The notes: a model not told the origin generated them from the sequence alone. Positions 27,320-39,836 are shown, numbered from the stretch's first letter. The stretch is DNA of 64,000 nt from Pseudoalteromonas sp. GCY (GCF_016695175.1 NZ_CP068023.1:4117163-4181162), one strand, 5' to 3'. Made by a program: numbers and translations.

Positions 27320-29461
27320 ATGAATGGTAATAGTGTTAACAGGGCAATTTGGTTAGAAGATAAACAAATTACAGTTGGTCAATTTCAGATCGATTTCAAA
27401 AAAACACGCTTGTATGACAACAACGCCGAGAGTGAAGCCGAACGAGTAATTAAGCTAGAACCCTTAACCATGGAGCTTTTATGCTACCTAGTTAAGCGCC
27501 AAGGTGACTATGTAAGCCAAAAAGAGCTGCTTGATCATGTTTGGGATGGACGCATCGTTTCAGATAATGCTATTCGCCGAGTGGTTAAAAAGCTCAGAGA
27601 TGCGCTAGGTGACGATGTAAAGTCTCCTACTTATATAAAAACCGTACCAAGCAAAGGCTACCTGCTTATTGCCGAAGTAAATATTGAGACGGTCACACAA
27701 GGTAACGGCGCTGATCACACCGTTGGCAATATTCAATCCCCTGATAATAAGAACATTAGAAAAACCATTCAAAATCAAGCTAAGTATTTGTTTATATTGC
27801 TTATAGTAATATTAATTACTTGCTATGTGGCTTACGCTTATATTTTGAAACCTACTAAAAAGGAAATACAACAAATAAAAGCAGTCACCAGTATGTCAGG
27901 TGAAGAGGATTGGGCGGATTACCACAAAGAGTCGGATATGGTCGTCTATTCTCATCGTAAAGACGTGTCGGGTTTTTTTAACTTATACATTAAATCTTTG
28001 TCAACCAACGTTACCAAAAGGTTAAGTTCAGGCGAGGCTAATTATTATTCAGCTAAATTCTCTAAAAATGGAAAGAAAATAGCTGCACAAAAACAAAAAG
28101 GCAATCATGCAGAACTAGTCATCTTATCGCTAGATGATGCAATGGATGTTTCTAAGGAAGAGGTGATCTACGAGTATGATACATCTCAGCCAAATTTATC
28201 CTGGGCTCCAGACGATAGTGCGCTGTACTTTTCCCTGAAAAAGCAATCGGATTATCCAAATACCATCTTTAAGATCGATATTAACAGTAAACGCCTAACT
28301 CAGGTAACTTACCCAGACTTTAATCCTTATGGAGATTACTTTTCAGCGATTTCAGGGGATGGATCACGCCTTGGCGTTTTAAGATACTCAAATTATCAAC
28401 GGACACATTTGATCATTTTAGAATTGGCCTCTGGAAAAGTGCAGAGCAATACCGTACTTGACTTTATACCGCAAAATATCGTTTGGGATGAAAGCGGTTC
28501 AGGCCTTTATCTGTCAAATAATAATGAAATCTTCTTTTTTAACGCTCAGAAAAATGAGCTCACCCCCCAAGTGCAAACCGATTTTGGGCTATCTTCAATT
28601 TACAGTACCTGCGGAAAACATTGCTTGTTAGTAGGTAAGGAAGAAGAAAATGTGCGTGATATTATTGAAGTTAAGAATCCATTCTTTAACAATAGTATCA
28701 ACAACTTATTTGAGTTTTCACTTGCGGGTAAAGAGGGACATCCCGATTATCTGGCAGACTCAAATAGCATAGTGTTCCGCTATGAATATGACAATATTCC
28801 ACAAATCGTTACTTATTCAACATCAGGAAAAATGGAGTTATTAACCGAGTTTACTCAGCATCACAATATAAGCGATCTGGAGTATCACCCGAAGCATCAC
28901 TCCATACTCGGTATTTTAGACCGCCAACTATTTACCTTAGATATCAATAGCAAACAAATACACTATCTAACCACTCAGTTAGAAAATATTCAAAACCCGA
29001 GCTGGAGCAATGATGGACGTTCAATCTACTTCTCACGAAAGGAAGGCAATCAGTTTTGGCTTATCCGCCAAGATGTCAACAGCGGTAAATCAGAACCACT
29101 GCTTTCTAATGTAGTCAGTGCAAAAGAGGATCTCAAAGGGCAGTATCTATATTATCAGCGTACTGATGGCCAATTGTATCGAGCACCATTAGACACGATG
29201 AAAGAAAGTAAACCGATAGCAAAGCTAGAGTTAGCGTCTAATATTTCTTGGCACCTCACATCTCAATACGTCTATTATTCTGTCTCAAATGGTTATAAGT
29301 ATGATTTGGTTCGTACAGATTTGAATTCAGGCAAGTCTGAGCGAGCTTCTCTACTGAAATACGCATTCTACGCAAAATTTCAACTCCATCCGAGCGAACA
29401 AAAGCTATTGCTACTGCAACGAGCAGCACCGAGTACCGACCTTTACAACGTCTATTTTTAA
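27320..29461 (+). CDS. CadC/ToxR-like membrane transcription regulator with beta-propeller sensor
   Basis: 713 aa. An N-terminal OmpR/PhoB-type winged helix (about 15-118) has the family landmarks LEPLTMELLCYLV, VSQKELLDHVWDGRIVSDNAIRR and YIKTVPSKGYLL. One TM helix follows (about 150-172, YLFILLIVILITCYVAYAYI). The remaining 540 residues are periplasmic, with repeated blades such as PNLSWAPDDSALYFS and NPSWSNDGRSIYFSRK, typical of TolB/WD40-like propellers. Proteins of this build bind DNA from the membrane in response to a periplasmic signal. It is divergent from the NRPS operon over a short shared promoter region, so it is the likely controller of that operon and may sense its product or envelope state. 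Confidence 0.88.
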   Translation: MNGNSVNRAIWLEDKQITVGQFQIDFKKTRLYDNNAESEAERVIKLEPLTMELLCYLVKRQGDYVSQKELLDHVWDGRIVSDNAIRRVVKKLRDALGDDVKSPTYIKTVPSKGYLLIAEVNIETVTQGNGADHTVGNIQSPDNKNIRKTIQNQAKYLFILLIVILITCYVAYAYILKPTKKEIQQIKAVTSMSGEEDWADYHKESDMVVYSHRKDVSGFFNLYIKSLSTNVTKRLSSGEANYYSAKFSKNGKKIAAQKQKGNHAELVILSLDDAMDVSKEEVIYEYDTSQPNLSWAPDDSALYFSLKKQSDYPNTIFKIDINSKRLTQVTYPDFNPYGDYFSAISGDGSRLGVLRYSNYQRTHLIILELASGKVQSNTVLDFIPQNIVWDESGSGLYLSNNNEIFFFNAQKNELTPQVQTDFGLSSIYSTCGKHCLLVGKEEENVRDIIEVKNPFFNNSINNLFEFSLAGKEGHPDYLADSNSIVFRYEYDNIPQIVTYSTSGKMELLTEFTQHHNISDLEYHPKHHSILGILDRQLFTLDINSKQIHYLTTQLENIQNPSWSNDGRSIYFSRKEGNQFWLIRQDVNSGKSEPLLSNVVSAKEDLKGQYLYYQRTDGQLYRAPLDTMKESKPIAKLELASNISWHLTSQYVYYSVSNGYKYDLVRTDLNSGKSERASLLKYAFYAKFQLHPSEQKLLLLQRAAPSTDLYNVYF

Positions 29462-29477
29462 CTCGATACGATAAAGT

Positions 29478-29510
29478 GTCCTCTGCATCACATATCATTT
29501 TGCAGAGGAC
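29478..29510 (+). terminator. hairpin after the CadC-like regulator
   Basis: A perfect 10-bp stem (GTCCTCTGCA / TGCAGAGGAC) with a 13-nt loop, just past the regulator stop. There is no clear T-run, so it may be a transcript end stabiliser rather than an intrinsic terminator. Confidence 0.45.
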
Positions 29511-29623
29511 AACGGGCTAGAACGATCATAGGTGTTAAAACGCCTTTCTTAACCTTTTACTATGTGACCTTAAATAATCCAACTACCGCATGTAAGTATC
29601 CACTTGGCAGTAGAGTGTCATTA

Positions 29624-29830
29624 TTACTCTTCCGTTGAATTATCTTCCGGCCAACACTTAGGGAAGTTTGGGCAACTTGGGGTAATAATCTCACCATTTG
29701 GGGTACCCGTGGTGTTGGCACCATTCGTGTAATAAGGTTGCTCAGAAGCCTTTACTGGCGCCCATAGAATAAAAAATACTGTGCCGATAAAAAGTGATTT
29801 CATTGTTGTTGAGTTTATTTTAGAAAACAT
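29624..29830 (-). CDS. small secreted protein with TPxCPxFPKCWP tail, copy 1
   Basis: 68 aa, unrecognised. It starts at ATG 29830 with AAGGA about 6 nt ahead. A Sec-type signal is visible (SLFIGTVFFILWAPVKA, cleavage probably before SEQ). The predicted mature part is about 40 residues, polar, with only two cysteines in ITPSCPNFPKCWPEDN near the end. The next gene upstream encodes a paralogue with the same tail, so the conserved element is TP-x-CP-x-FPKCWP and the rest of the mature part drifts. It sits downstream of the NRPS-linked regulator and converges on it. Function unknown; a small disulfide loop formed by the C-x(6)-C pair is an inference. Confidence 0.75.
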   Translation of the reverse strand: MFSKINSTTMKSLFIGTVFFILWAPVKASEQPYYTNGANTTGTPNGEIITPSCPNFPKCWPEDNSTEE

Positions 29831-29979
29831 ATTATATCCTTGTGTAACTTTTGTTTTTAATTATATTTTTTTGTTTCGTAGTGCTTATTCAGTAACATTA
29901 TCACTACCGAGTGCATCACCTATTACCACTTTTTCAGCATTGGAAATAGGATGTAAGCAATCTCTTCGATGTTATCGTT

Positions 29980-30189
29980 TTACTCCTTATTTGCGTTGTA
30001 TTGTGACGTTGATGTTGGAGGAAGAGCCGGCCAACACTTAGGAAAACTAGGGCATGCAGGTGTTACTACAAAGTCATCCGTTACTGTTGCACTATCTTGA
30101 CTATTAGTATCTTGCTCATAAGCATTTACAGATACTGTAGTTAAAGTAAGTAGAGTTGTTAGCGCTAGTTTTTTTAATGTAGAGAACAT
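29980..30189 (-). CDS. small secreted protein with TPxCPxFPKCWP tail, copy 2
   Basis: 69 aa from ATG at 30189 (MFSTLKKLALTTLL), with TTGGAAAT ahead; the frame extends to a TTG at 30201, which is that ribosome site and not a start. The signal peptide ends about VSVNA-YEQ. The mature part of about 45 residues ends VTPACPSFPKCWPALPP plus a Ser/Thr/Asn tail. Same start (MFS), signal layout and CPxFPKCWP element as the gene 150 nt downstream, but little identity between, which points to an old duplication under selection on the tail. Family unknown to me. Confidence 0.75.
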   Translation of the reverse strand: MFSTLKKLALTTLLTLTTVSVNAYEQDTNSQDSATVTDDFVVTPACPSFPKCWPALPPTSTSQYNANKE

Positions 30190-30881
30190 ATTTATTTCCA
30201 ATTTTTGAGTTTAATTTATATCGAGTCGAGCACTCATTTACTTTATTATCGTGCTCCGAGTTGATGAATCTACTTTAAGCGTAAAAAGCCTATTTACCAC
30301 CCCACCATTCATGACTACGCATTATTTCAATTGATTACATGCCAAAAACAGAAATAAAACCAACAAAAACAATAATATGTAAAAAATCAATATTGCTATC
30401 TTTTATCTATTACTAAGTATTTTTTTGTTTTATTAGGCTATTCATAGCGGATAGTCACAGGTGTGTGAAGATGGAATGGGACCTGAATAGTTGTAATATG
30501 AGAATAAGTTAACACTGCTAACTAAGTTTTAGCGTATAAGCTGCTGTCATGAAATAAATCTGTCACAATACTTCAATGCGAATTAACTCACAATAATGAC
30601 TCCCAAGCTTACGGAAATCAGATCGTAATGTTAAATGAGAGGCGTATTGTTGGGTGTAATATTCGATTAATACTTAATGTCATAGAGCTAAGCACAGACT
30701 CAAATACTCTTGTACATTACGGCATAATATTACACATCGTGTAGCCTTGATGGGGTTTCCAACTTTACACGTTTCAAAGCAAAACCAGAGTTCTACAACT
30801 CATAAGAGTTACAACGTGCAATACAATAAAAAGGCCACAACTAAGTGTGGCCTTGACGTGGTTCAACTAGGTAAATAAATA
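30190..30881. other. AT-rich intergenic region with terminator, no gene seen
   Basis: About 690 bases. It contains a 6-bp inverted repeat GAGCAC...GTGCTC (30228-30256) upstream of the small secreted proteins, possibly their control region, and the RND terminator at 30829-30854. I see no supported gene. Confidence 0.5.
30829..30854 (-). terminator. intrinsic terminator of the RND operon
   Basis: A perfect 9-bp stem (AAGGCCACA / TGTGGCCTT) with a 6-nt loop, followed by a T-run on the minus strand. Confidence 0.85.
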
Positions 30882-33800
30882 TTATGAAACCGTTTCAGCA
30901 TGTGGAAACAGGACTTCACGCTCTTTGTATTTGGCGAAAACGGGTAAACTTAACAAGGCAGCCATAACAGAAAGAGAAAATATAGCACTGAATGTCATAC
31001 CACCAACGATCACAATGGCCAAGCCACGATAAATCTCCGAACCCACGCCAGGAATAATTGCTAGAGGCAACATCCCAAAAATACTCGTCAGTGTACTCAT
31101 ATATATAGGCCGTGCTCGTGATTTAATCGCCAACTGAATTTTCTCGCCTGTGGTATAGCGCAAACTCTCAAGCTCATTAAAATGACCAACAAACAGAATC
31201 GCATTATTAATAACGAGTCCAATTAGAATGATGAACCCCATCATTGAGATAACATCTAAGGGTTGATAGGTAAAAAGATTAACGGTATTGAGTGCTAACA
31301 TCCCGCCAATCAGTGCAATAGGTAACGATAGCATAATAGCCAAACCATTGCGGAAAGACTTAAACCACCCGGATACAAGTAAAAATAGAATTAGCATTGC
31401 AAAGCTAAACTGTTGCAGCATATCCGAAATAAGCTCATTTAATTTACTCGCGCTACCACGATAGGACACCGAAACAGACTGTGGCATATGTTGCCCAATA
31501 ATAGGGGTCACTTGAACTTTGAGATCGTCAATAAAAGTAGATAAGGGAATGCTAGGCGGTGGCGTTACATTAATTGACAATGTACGAAAGCCATTTAGAC
31601 GATATAAAGAACTTGGCCCGACATCCAACTCATAATCAACTAAGGTCCTTAACAGGGTAACTTTGTTTTCAAGTGGAAAATACAATGGTGTATCCATTAC
31701 ATTATTGATGGCATCCCAATCTTCCCCTTTGATATAGATTGGTAAGTTTTTTGTGCCATTAGAATATTCCCCAATATAGACACCGTCGGTCAGAGCACGT
31801 AACTTCTGTGACAAATTATACTGGGACTCTCCCAATTCAAGCAGCTGATTGTCTTTTGGAGTAAAGATAATTTGTGGGTCATCATTATACAACGGGGTGT
31901 TGCTCCACGGGTTGGCATAACCCATATTGGTGTTTAGATGCTCATACACTTCTCGCCCAATTAATTGCAAATCATCCAGCGACGTACCGGTAAAGTCGAT
32001 AGTAACCCGACGATTGGTAGACAAACCAAAACCAAGTAAAGAGTTAAAGTTGGCATACACATTCGCATGTGGAAAAGCCGCTTCCAGTGTATTTTTTGCC
32101 CAAGACTTTAATTGCTCAGCCTGCTCAGGTTCTTTGGGGTATAGCACCAACTGGACCGACGAACTTCCCGAAACAAATGACAAAAACTTATCAATCAGCG
32201 GACCTTGTTGCTGTTCCTGCTCAGCTTCAATCAGTTGATTTATGGGCATCAACAACTCACTGGTTAACGCTTCATGATTCATACTTTGGTTGACATTAAC
32301 AGACACGTTAACGCGCGTTCCTTCCACTTGCGGTAAAATGTTCAACTTAGGCGCGAGTAATATCAGCCCGGCGATTGGTACTATCACTAACAACAGGAGC
32401 ATCGCACTTCGGTTTCGTGAACTTACTACCATACGTGCAAGGCGTGCAGAAATTCTATCGACAAAGTCTCCTGTCGTATCCAGTGCTTTGATACTAGGCA
32501 AAATATAGCGTAAAAGCAGTGGCAACAGCAGTAAAGCAACAAACAAAGAAGCGCCTAGAGCCGATGAAATAGTGATGGCCAAATCGTGGAATAGCTTGCC
32601 CTCTGCACTTTGCATCAAAAGTATTGGAGCAAATACGATGATGCTAGATACCACTGAATTTACCAGCGCTCCCGATACCTCAGCCATCGTTTTACGTATC
32701 GCATCTACAACACGCTCCCCCTGCTCTCGATATCGCACTGCAGTTTCAACCACGACGATTGCAGCATCCAAAATCATACCTGTCGACAGAGCAATACCGG
32801 CAAGCGATATCACATTAAATGTTCTACCCAAAACCTGCATAGCCAAAAATGTGGCCAAAATGGAAATTGGCAAACTGATGAATATCATCGCGATAACCGG
32901 GAGCTTTCTAACAAACAAAAATAGAATTAAAGTAGATAATACAACCCCGAGGATCAGGTTATTTTGCACCATACTTACTGCACTATTGATGGTTTTAGAG
33001 TCATCCTTGGTCAATTCCATTTGTACACCTAGCTCAGGCAGTACTGTAGTATTGAGTTCAGTCATCACTTTTCTTAGCTGTGCCAAAGATGCCAAAGCAT
33101 TTGAGCCAGTTGCGGCATTAACGCTGACATAAAAAGCTTGCTGTCGCTTCCAGTAAACTGGCGATGAATCAGTAACAAAGGCATTTTCGATGTAGGCAAC
33201 ATCACCGAGTGTAACCACCTTTTGTTCATTCTTAGCGATAACTAGCCCATTGAGATCTGAGATATCACGACGACCCTCAAAACGTACCGCAAAGTTGCGT
33301 GTACCTTGTTCAACGATACCAACACTTTGATCTAGAGAATTGCGCAAAATATTTAGCATTTGATCTATCGTCAACGTGTATTTAGTCAACTTTTCAGGGT
33401 CAAAAATAATATCTATGCGCTGTTCAGTAGACGCTAAAGGTGAGAGGCTGCTAATTCCCGGAATCGCTAGGATTCTAGGTCTGACATATTTCTCAAATAC
33501 CTCTGTGTATCTTGCTCGATCAGCCGGAACCCCTGCACTATTTGGGAAAAGTACTAGGCCGGCAATACTTCCTTTATTATCTTTTGACTTGTTTTGAATG
33601 ATTGGTTCTAGTGCTGTTTTTGGCCGCGTATTAAATTGATTCATCTTATCGATAACTTCAATATAAGCCTCCTGCATATCAGTGCCTGGCTGAAAGGTCA
33701 TATTTACCCAAGCAAATCCCGTCCCAGTATCGGTTTCATAGCGCAACACTCCGGGTACTTTACTTAGCAGCTCCTCTACTGGTTCAACAATCTGACGTTC

Positions 33801-33971
33801 CATTTCCATGGGCGATGCACCCGGCCAGAAATTTCCTACAACAATTCGGTCTTCACCAATATCTGGAAGTAATTGAACAGGGAGTTTGGGTATAGCGGCA
33901 ATACCCAAGATGATTATGATGAGAAAAAAACTCACCACGTAGTGAGGATTTTTCAGTATTCTACTATTCAT
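30882..33971 (-). CDS. RND-family efflux transporter, inner-membrane pump subunit
   Basis: 1029 aa, standard for the AcrB/CusA superfamily: TM1 at the N-terminus, two large periplasmic loops and two blocks of TM helices (about 330-540 and 860-1015). Family landmarks include LPVQLLPDI, FVRKLPVIAMIFISLPIS and the TM4 motif GMILDAAIVVVE. TM4 has one Asp (DAA) where AcrB has DD. TM10 reads GLVINNAILFVGHF, lacking the AcrB proton-relay Lys. It therefore belongs to a less-studied RND branch. The start overlaps the adaptor stop by ATGA. Substrate unknown; the NRPS product is possible but the operon is separate. Confidence 0.92.
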   Translation of the reverse strand: MNSRILKNPHYVVSFFLIIIILGIAAIPKLPVQLLPDIGEDRIVVGNFWPGASPMEMERQIVEPVEELLSKVPGVLRYETDTGTGFAWVNMTFQPGTDMQEAYIEVIDKMNQFNTRPKTALEPIIQNKSKDNKGSIAGLVLFPNSAGVPADRARYTEVFEKYVRPRILAIPGISSLSPLASTEQRIDIIFDPEKLTKYTLTIDQMLNILRNSLDQSVGIVEQGTRNFAVRFEGRRDISDLNGLVIAKNEQKVVTLGDVAYIENAFVTDSSPVYWKRQQAFYVSVNAATGSNALASLAQLRKVMTELNTTVLPELGVQMELTKDDSKTINSAVSMVQNNLILGVVLSTLILFLFVRKLPVIAMIFISLPISILATFLAMQVLGRTFNVISLAGIALSTGMILDAAIVVVETAVRYREQGERVVDAIRKTMAEVSGALVNSVVSSIIVFAPILLMQSAEGKLFHDLAITISSALGASLFVALLLLPLLLRYILPSIKALDTTGDFVDRISARLARMVVSSRNRSAMLLLLVIVPIAGLILLAPKLNILPQVEGTRVNVSVNVNQSMNHEALTSELLMPINQLIEAEQEQQQGPLIDKFLSFVSGSSSVQLVLYPKEPEQAEQLKSWAKNTLEAAFPHANVYANFNSLLGFGLSTNRRVTIDFTGTSLDDLQLIGREVYEHLNTNMGYANPWSNTPLYNDDPQIIFTPKDNQLLELGESQYNLSQKLRALTDGVYIGEYSNGTKNLPIYIKGEDWDAINNVMDTPLYFPLENKVTLLRTLVDYELDVGPSSLYRLNGFRTLSINVTPPPSIPLSTFIDDLKVQVTPIIGQHMPQSVSVSYRGSASKLNELISDMLQQFSFAMLILFLLVSGWFKSFRNGLAIMLSLPIALIGGMLALNTVNLFTYQPLDVISMMGFIILIGLVINNAILFVGHFNELESLRYTTGEKIQLAIKSRARPIYMSTLTSIFGMLPLAIIPGVGSEIYRGLAIVIVGGMTFSAIFSLSVMAALLSLPVFAKYKEREVLFPHAETVS

Positions 33972-35029
33972 AATTGAGCTACCCTTTCATCCACTTTTAC
34001 CACATCACCGGATTTCAAACCAAGCCCACCTCGAGTGACAACAACCTCCCCGGCAGATAGTGCACCGCTCACGACATAATCACCATTAATGCCAGCAAGC
34101 ACCTTTACATTGGCTTTTTCTACTGAACTATCAGCTTTTAACTTGTAAACAAAACTATCCTTGCCTCTTGGGATTAGCGCATCACCAGGGATAAGCAGAC
34201 TATTTGGTATCGTAATTGTGAGTTGTATGGACAGGTTAGAACCTAATACTAGTTTATCTTTCAGTTCAGGTTCCGGTTCAACAAATAACTTTACAGCGCC
34301 AGTCCCTACACTTACTTCAGGTACTACTCTCGCGACTTTGGCTGTGCCAATGCGCTTCGGTACCTGTAGCTCACTTTCGATGATCAGTTCGGCATGCTCA
34401 TCAATATAATCAAGTAGTTCAATGGGAAGCTGACTTGACAACTCAATTGCAGCAAAATTATTGACTCTTGCAATCGCATCTCCTTCTTGGACAAATTCGC
34501 CTTTACGTACGAAGGTTTCCGCAACAAAGCCACTTTCAGAGGCACGAATTGTGCTAAGCGAAATATGTCTTTGGATTTCTGTCAGACTGACTTCAAGCTC
34601 AGATACCTTATTTTTGGCGTTCGCAAGCTCATAAGTAAGCTGATCTAACTCCGATTGATTAACACTTTTAGTTTTTGATAAGGTTTCGAGTCGCTTTAAC
34701 TCAACATTAAGATGCTGTACCTGAGCCTCAGCTTGGCGAATCTCAAAGCGCTTTTTTTGCTCCGACAACGATAGAAATTGAGTATCCAATTGTGCAATCA
34801 CATCGCCAGCATTTACTCGCTCTCCAATCTTTTTAATCCTAAGAACGTGCGCGCTGCTGTAACTAGATAGTACGATGGCATCTGAATCAACAACCTCTGC
34901 AACCAACTTACTCGTGATCCCTCGACTATTTTCGACAACCGGAGCGGTAGTCACGATACGCTGCGCTAAGCTGTGCTGAGACACAAGGAGTAGCAACAAC
35001 AAACCGACTTGATGCGTAAAAATTTTCAT
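33968..35029 (-). CDS. RND efflux periplasmic adaptor (HlyD/AcrA family)
   Basis: 353 aa. A signal peptide (FTHQVGLLLLLLVSQHSLAQ) takes it to the periplasm. The lipoyl half-motifs are VLRIKKIGERVNAGDVIAQLD and ESGFVAETFVRKGEFVQEGD. Between them is a short coiled-coil hairpin (about 85-165), then beta-barrel and membrane-proximal domains (SLLIPGDALIPRGKDSFVYKL). The short hairpin is typical of small RND adaptors. First gene of a two-gene unit, overlapping the pump by ATGA; no TolC-type channel is encoded here. Confidence 0.92.
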   Translation of the reverse strand: MKIFTHQVGLLLLLLVSQHSLAQRIVTTAPVVENSRGITSKLVAEVVDSDAIVLSSYSSAHVLRIKKIGERVNAGDVIAQLDTQFLSLSEQKKRFEIRQAEAQVQHLNVELKRLETLSKTKSVNQSELDQLTYELANAKNKVSELEVSLTEIQRHISLSTIRASESGFVAETFVRKGEFVQEGDAIARVNNFAAIELSSQLPIELLDYIDEHAELIIESELQVPKRIGTAKVARVVPEVSVGTGAVKLFVEPEPELKDKLVLGSNLSIQLTITIPNSLLIPGDALIPRGKDSFVYKLKADSSVEKANVKVLAGINGDYVVSGALSAGEVVVTRGGLGLKSGDVVKVDERVAQL

Positions 35030-35345
35030 AACTTGATCCCCGTTGATTTCACTTTTCTCTGTGTTTGTTTTGGTGAGTTTAGAGAGTAGAGAGCGGATAC
35101 GAGAAGTGAAGTGTTGTTACCTCACGCCACAACGTGTGACCAAGTAATTATTAGCATAATAAACATATAGTTATAACAACAGATACAGAAAGTAATGAAT
35201 CGTGACAAACAGCTTAAGCCTGCATATTTGATACGTTAGCATTCCTAAAAAAAGAACTTCAACATAAAGAATTAATACTGTCACAGTAAGTTGGTGGCCA
35301 TTTTGTAGCTCTTCTAAGAGTAGGAAAGTTTAACTGTACTAAGTA

Positions 35346-35377
35346 ATACCAATTTGCTTAATTAAGTGAATTGGTAT
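35346..35377. repeat. intergenic palindromic repeat
   Basis: Outer arms ATACCAATT / AATTGGTAT enclose an inner palindrome CTTAATTAAG, giving a 32-nt near-perfect hairpin. From memory, ATACCAATT...AATTGGTAT palindromes are scattered between genes in Pseudoalteromonas and relatives; only one copy is noticed here. Confidence 0.6.
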
Positions 35378-35471
35378 AAACCCAAGTAGGCAACCTCAAT
35401 AAGAAATTTTGAACTTCGTTTGGGTCGACTTGATACTTTCAAATTGATTGAGTGGTATACACCGTGCATAA

Positions 35472-35499
35472 AAAAACCCACGCGATGCGTGGGTTTTTG
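35472..35499 (-). terminator. intrinsic terminator of the atp operon
   Basis: The stem AAAAACCCACGC / GCGTGGGTTTTT with a GAT loop is GC-rich at the tip and flanked by A/T tracts. It lies 20 nt past atpC. Confidence 0.9.
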
Positions 35500-35519
35500 A
35501 TAACCAGATAGGTGGCTGC

Positions 35520-35936
35520 TTATTTGCGCAGCTGGCGTAGAAGGCGTAGTTGCGCAAGGGCTTCTTCAAGCTGCAATGCCGCACGCTGATAATCCAGCTC
35601 GCTCGCATTGCCTGAAGCTAATTGCGCTTCCGCTTCACGTTTAGCTTCTTCAGCAGCTTGCTCGTCAAGCTCTTCCGCACGAATAGCAACGTCCGCTAGA
35701 ACAGTTACTGTTTGTGGTTGAACTTCAAGCGTACCGCCTGCAACGTAGATAACTTCTTCTGAGCTATCTGCTTTAACCAAACGTACCATACCAGGTTTTA
35801 GGCCAGTCAGCAGTGGCGCGTGACCTGGATGAATACCAAGCTCACCTTCACTACCTGTCACTTGGATAGTAGTCACAGCGCCAGAGAACAAGCTCTGCTC
35901 TGCACTTACTACATCAAGGTGTACTGTCATTGCCAT
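35520..35936 (-). CDS. atpC: ATP synthase epsilon subunit
   Basis: 138 aa F1 central-stalk subunit that couples rotation and inhibits ATP hydrolysis. The N-terminal beta-sandwich begins [16 protein letters not shown] and has the family stretch [19 protein letters not shown]. The C-terminal helical hairpin (about 90-138) is rich in Ala, Glu and Leu. Last gene of the operon, 13 nt after atpD, with the terminator just downstream. Confidence 0.98.
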   Translation of the reverse strand: MAMTVHLDVVSAEQSLFSGAVTTIQVTGSEGELGIHPGHAPLLTGLKPGMVRLVKADSSEEVIYVAGGTLEVQPQTVTVLADVAIRAEELDEQAAEEAKREAEAQLASGNASELDYQRAALQLEEALAQLRLLRQLRK

Positions 35937-35949
35937 AACAACCTCCTAA

Positions 35950-38228
<2,279 letters not shown>

Positions 38229-38280
38229 GACTCTCTCTCCGAATCTCGGTGAGTAGTTACCTACTCACCTTAATAACACA

Positions 38281-39822
38281 TTACCAAGTTTGCGTAGACT
38301 TGAACTTCTCAAGAAGCTCTTTAAGCTGCGCTTCGATCTCGGCGTTGTAGTTACCAGTTTCATTGATTTGAGCCATTAGCTCTGCGTACTCGCTCTTAGC
38401 AAATGCGATTAGGCTTGCTTCGAAATCAAGGATCTTGTTGATTTCGATATCTTTTAGGAAGCCTTTCTCTACTGCAAATAGCGATAATGACATATCAGCA
38501 ACAGACATCGGTGCGTACTGTTTCTGCTTCATTAGCTCTGTTACACGCTCACCGTGTTCAAGCTGTGCACGTGTTGCATCATCAAGGTCAGAAGCGAACT
38601 GAGAGAACGCCGCTAGTTCACGGTACTGAGCTAGCGCTAGACGGATACCACCACCTAGTTTCTTAACAATCTTAGTTTGAGCTGCACCACCTACACGAGA
38701 TACCGAGATACCAGCGTTAACCGCTGGACGGATACCTGCGTTGAACAAGTCAGTTTCTAAGAAGATCTGACCGTCAGTGATTGAGATAACGTTGGTAGGT
38801 ACGAATGCAGAAACGTCACCACCTTGAGTTTCAATGATTGGCAATGCCGTCAATGAACCTGTTTTACCTTTCACTTCACCATTTGTGAACTTCTCAACGT
38901 AGTCAGCGTTTACACGAGACGCACGCTCTAGAAGACGTGAGTGAAGATAGAAAACGTCACCTGGGTATGCTTCACGGCCTGGTGGACGCTTAAGTAGTAG
39001 TGAGATTTGACGGTAAGCAACAGCCTGCTTAGACAAATCATCATATACGATTAGTGCATCTTCACCGCGGTCACGGAAGTATTCACCCATAGTACAACCA
39101 GAGAACGGCGCTAGGAATTGTAGCGCTGCAGATTCTGATGCAGAAGCAACTACTACGATAGTGTTTGCAAGTGCACCGTGCTCTTCTAGTTTACGTACTA
39201 CGTTAGCAATTGTTGACGCTTTTTGACCAACCGCTACGTACACACACTTAACGCCTGTGTCTTTTTGGTTGATGATAGCATCGATTGCTAGTGCTGTTTT
39301 ACCAGTCTGACGGTCACCGATCACAAGCTCACGCTGACCACGACCAACTGGGATCATCGCATCGATAGACTTATAGCCAGTTTGTACTGGCTCATCTACT
39401 GATTGACGCTCGATTACGCCAGGTGCGATTTTTTCAACTGGTTCAAAACCATCGTTATCAACAGCGCCTTTACCGTCGATTGGCTCACCTAGCGTGTTAA
39501 CAACACGACCTAGTAGACCACGGCCTACAGGTACTTCAAGGATACGACCAGTTGATTTAACTTTTACGCCTTCTTTAAGGTCAGCGTATGGACCCATTAC
39601 TACAGCACCTACTGAGTCACGCTCAAGGTTTAGTGCGATAGCATAACGGTTGCCAGGAAGCTCGATCATCTCACCCTGCATACAGTCAGCAAGACCGTGA
39701 ATGCGGATGATACCGTCGGTAACAGATACGATAGTACCTTCGTTACGCGCTTCACTTACAACTTCAAACTGCTCAATGCGTTGCTTGATCAGTGCAGAAA
39801 TTTCTGTGGAATTAAGTTGCAT
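38281..39822 (-). CDS. atpA: ATP synthase alpha subunit
   Basis: 513 aa, the same length as E. coli. This regulatory nucleotide-binding F1 subunit has P-loop GDRQTGKTA (about 169-177) and the signature [17 protein letters not shown]. The N-terminus [16 protein letters not shown] binds the delta subunit. It is followed by atpG after about 50 nt. Confidence 0.99.
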   Translation of the reverse strand: MQLNSTEISALIKQRIEQFEVVSEARNEGTIVSVTDGIIRIHGLADCMQGEMIELPGNRYAIALNLERDSVGAVVMGPYADLKEGVKVKSTGRILEVPVGRGLLGRVVNTLGEPIDGKGAVDNDGFEPVEKIAPGVIERQSVDEPVQTGYKSIDAMIPVGRGQRELVIGDRQTGKTALAIDAIINQKDTGVKCVYVAVGQKASTIANVVRKLEEHGALANTIVVVASASESAALQFLAPFSGCTMGEYFRDRGEDALIVYDDLSKQAVAYRQISLLLKRPPGREAYPGDVFYLHSRLLERASRVNADYVEKFTNGEVKGKTGSLTALPIIETQGGDVSAFVPTNVISITDGQIFLETDLFNAGIRPAVNAGISVSRVGGAAQTKIVKKLGGGIRLALAQYRELAAFSQFASDLDDATRAQLEHGERVTELMKQKQYAPMSVADMSLSLFAVEKGFLKDIEINKILDFEASLIAFAKSEYAELMAQINETGNYNAEIEAQLKELLEKFKSTQTW

Positions 39823-39836
39823 GCTCTTTTTCCCAA

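Larger units (their letters stand above)
35030..35519. other. intergenic region between RND operon promoter and atp operon terminator
   Basis: About 490 bases: presumably the promoter of the RND pair, the palindromic repeat at 35346-35377 and the atp terminator. No gene seen. Confidence 0.5.

Noticed and set aside
29831..29979. A third small secreted protein between the two CPxFPKCWP genes
   Set aside because: No frame with a start, signal peptide and the motif; only the two copies are supported.
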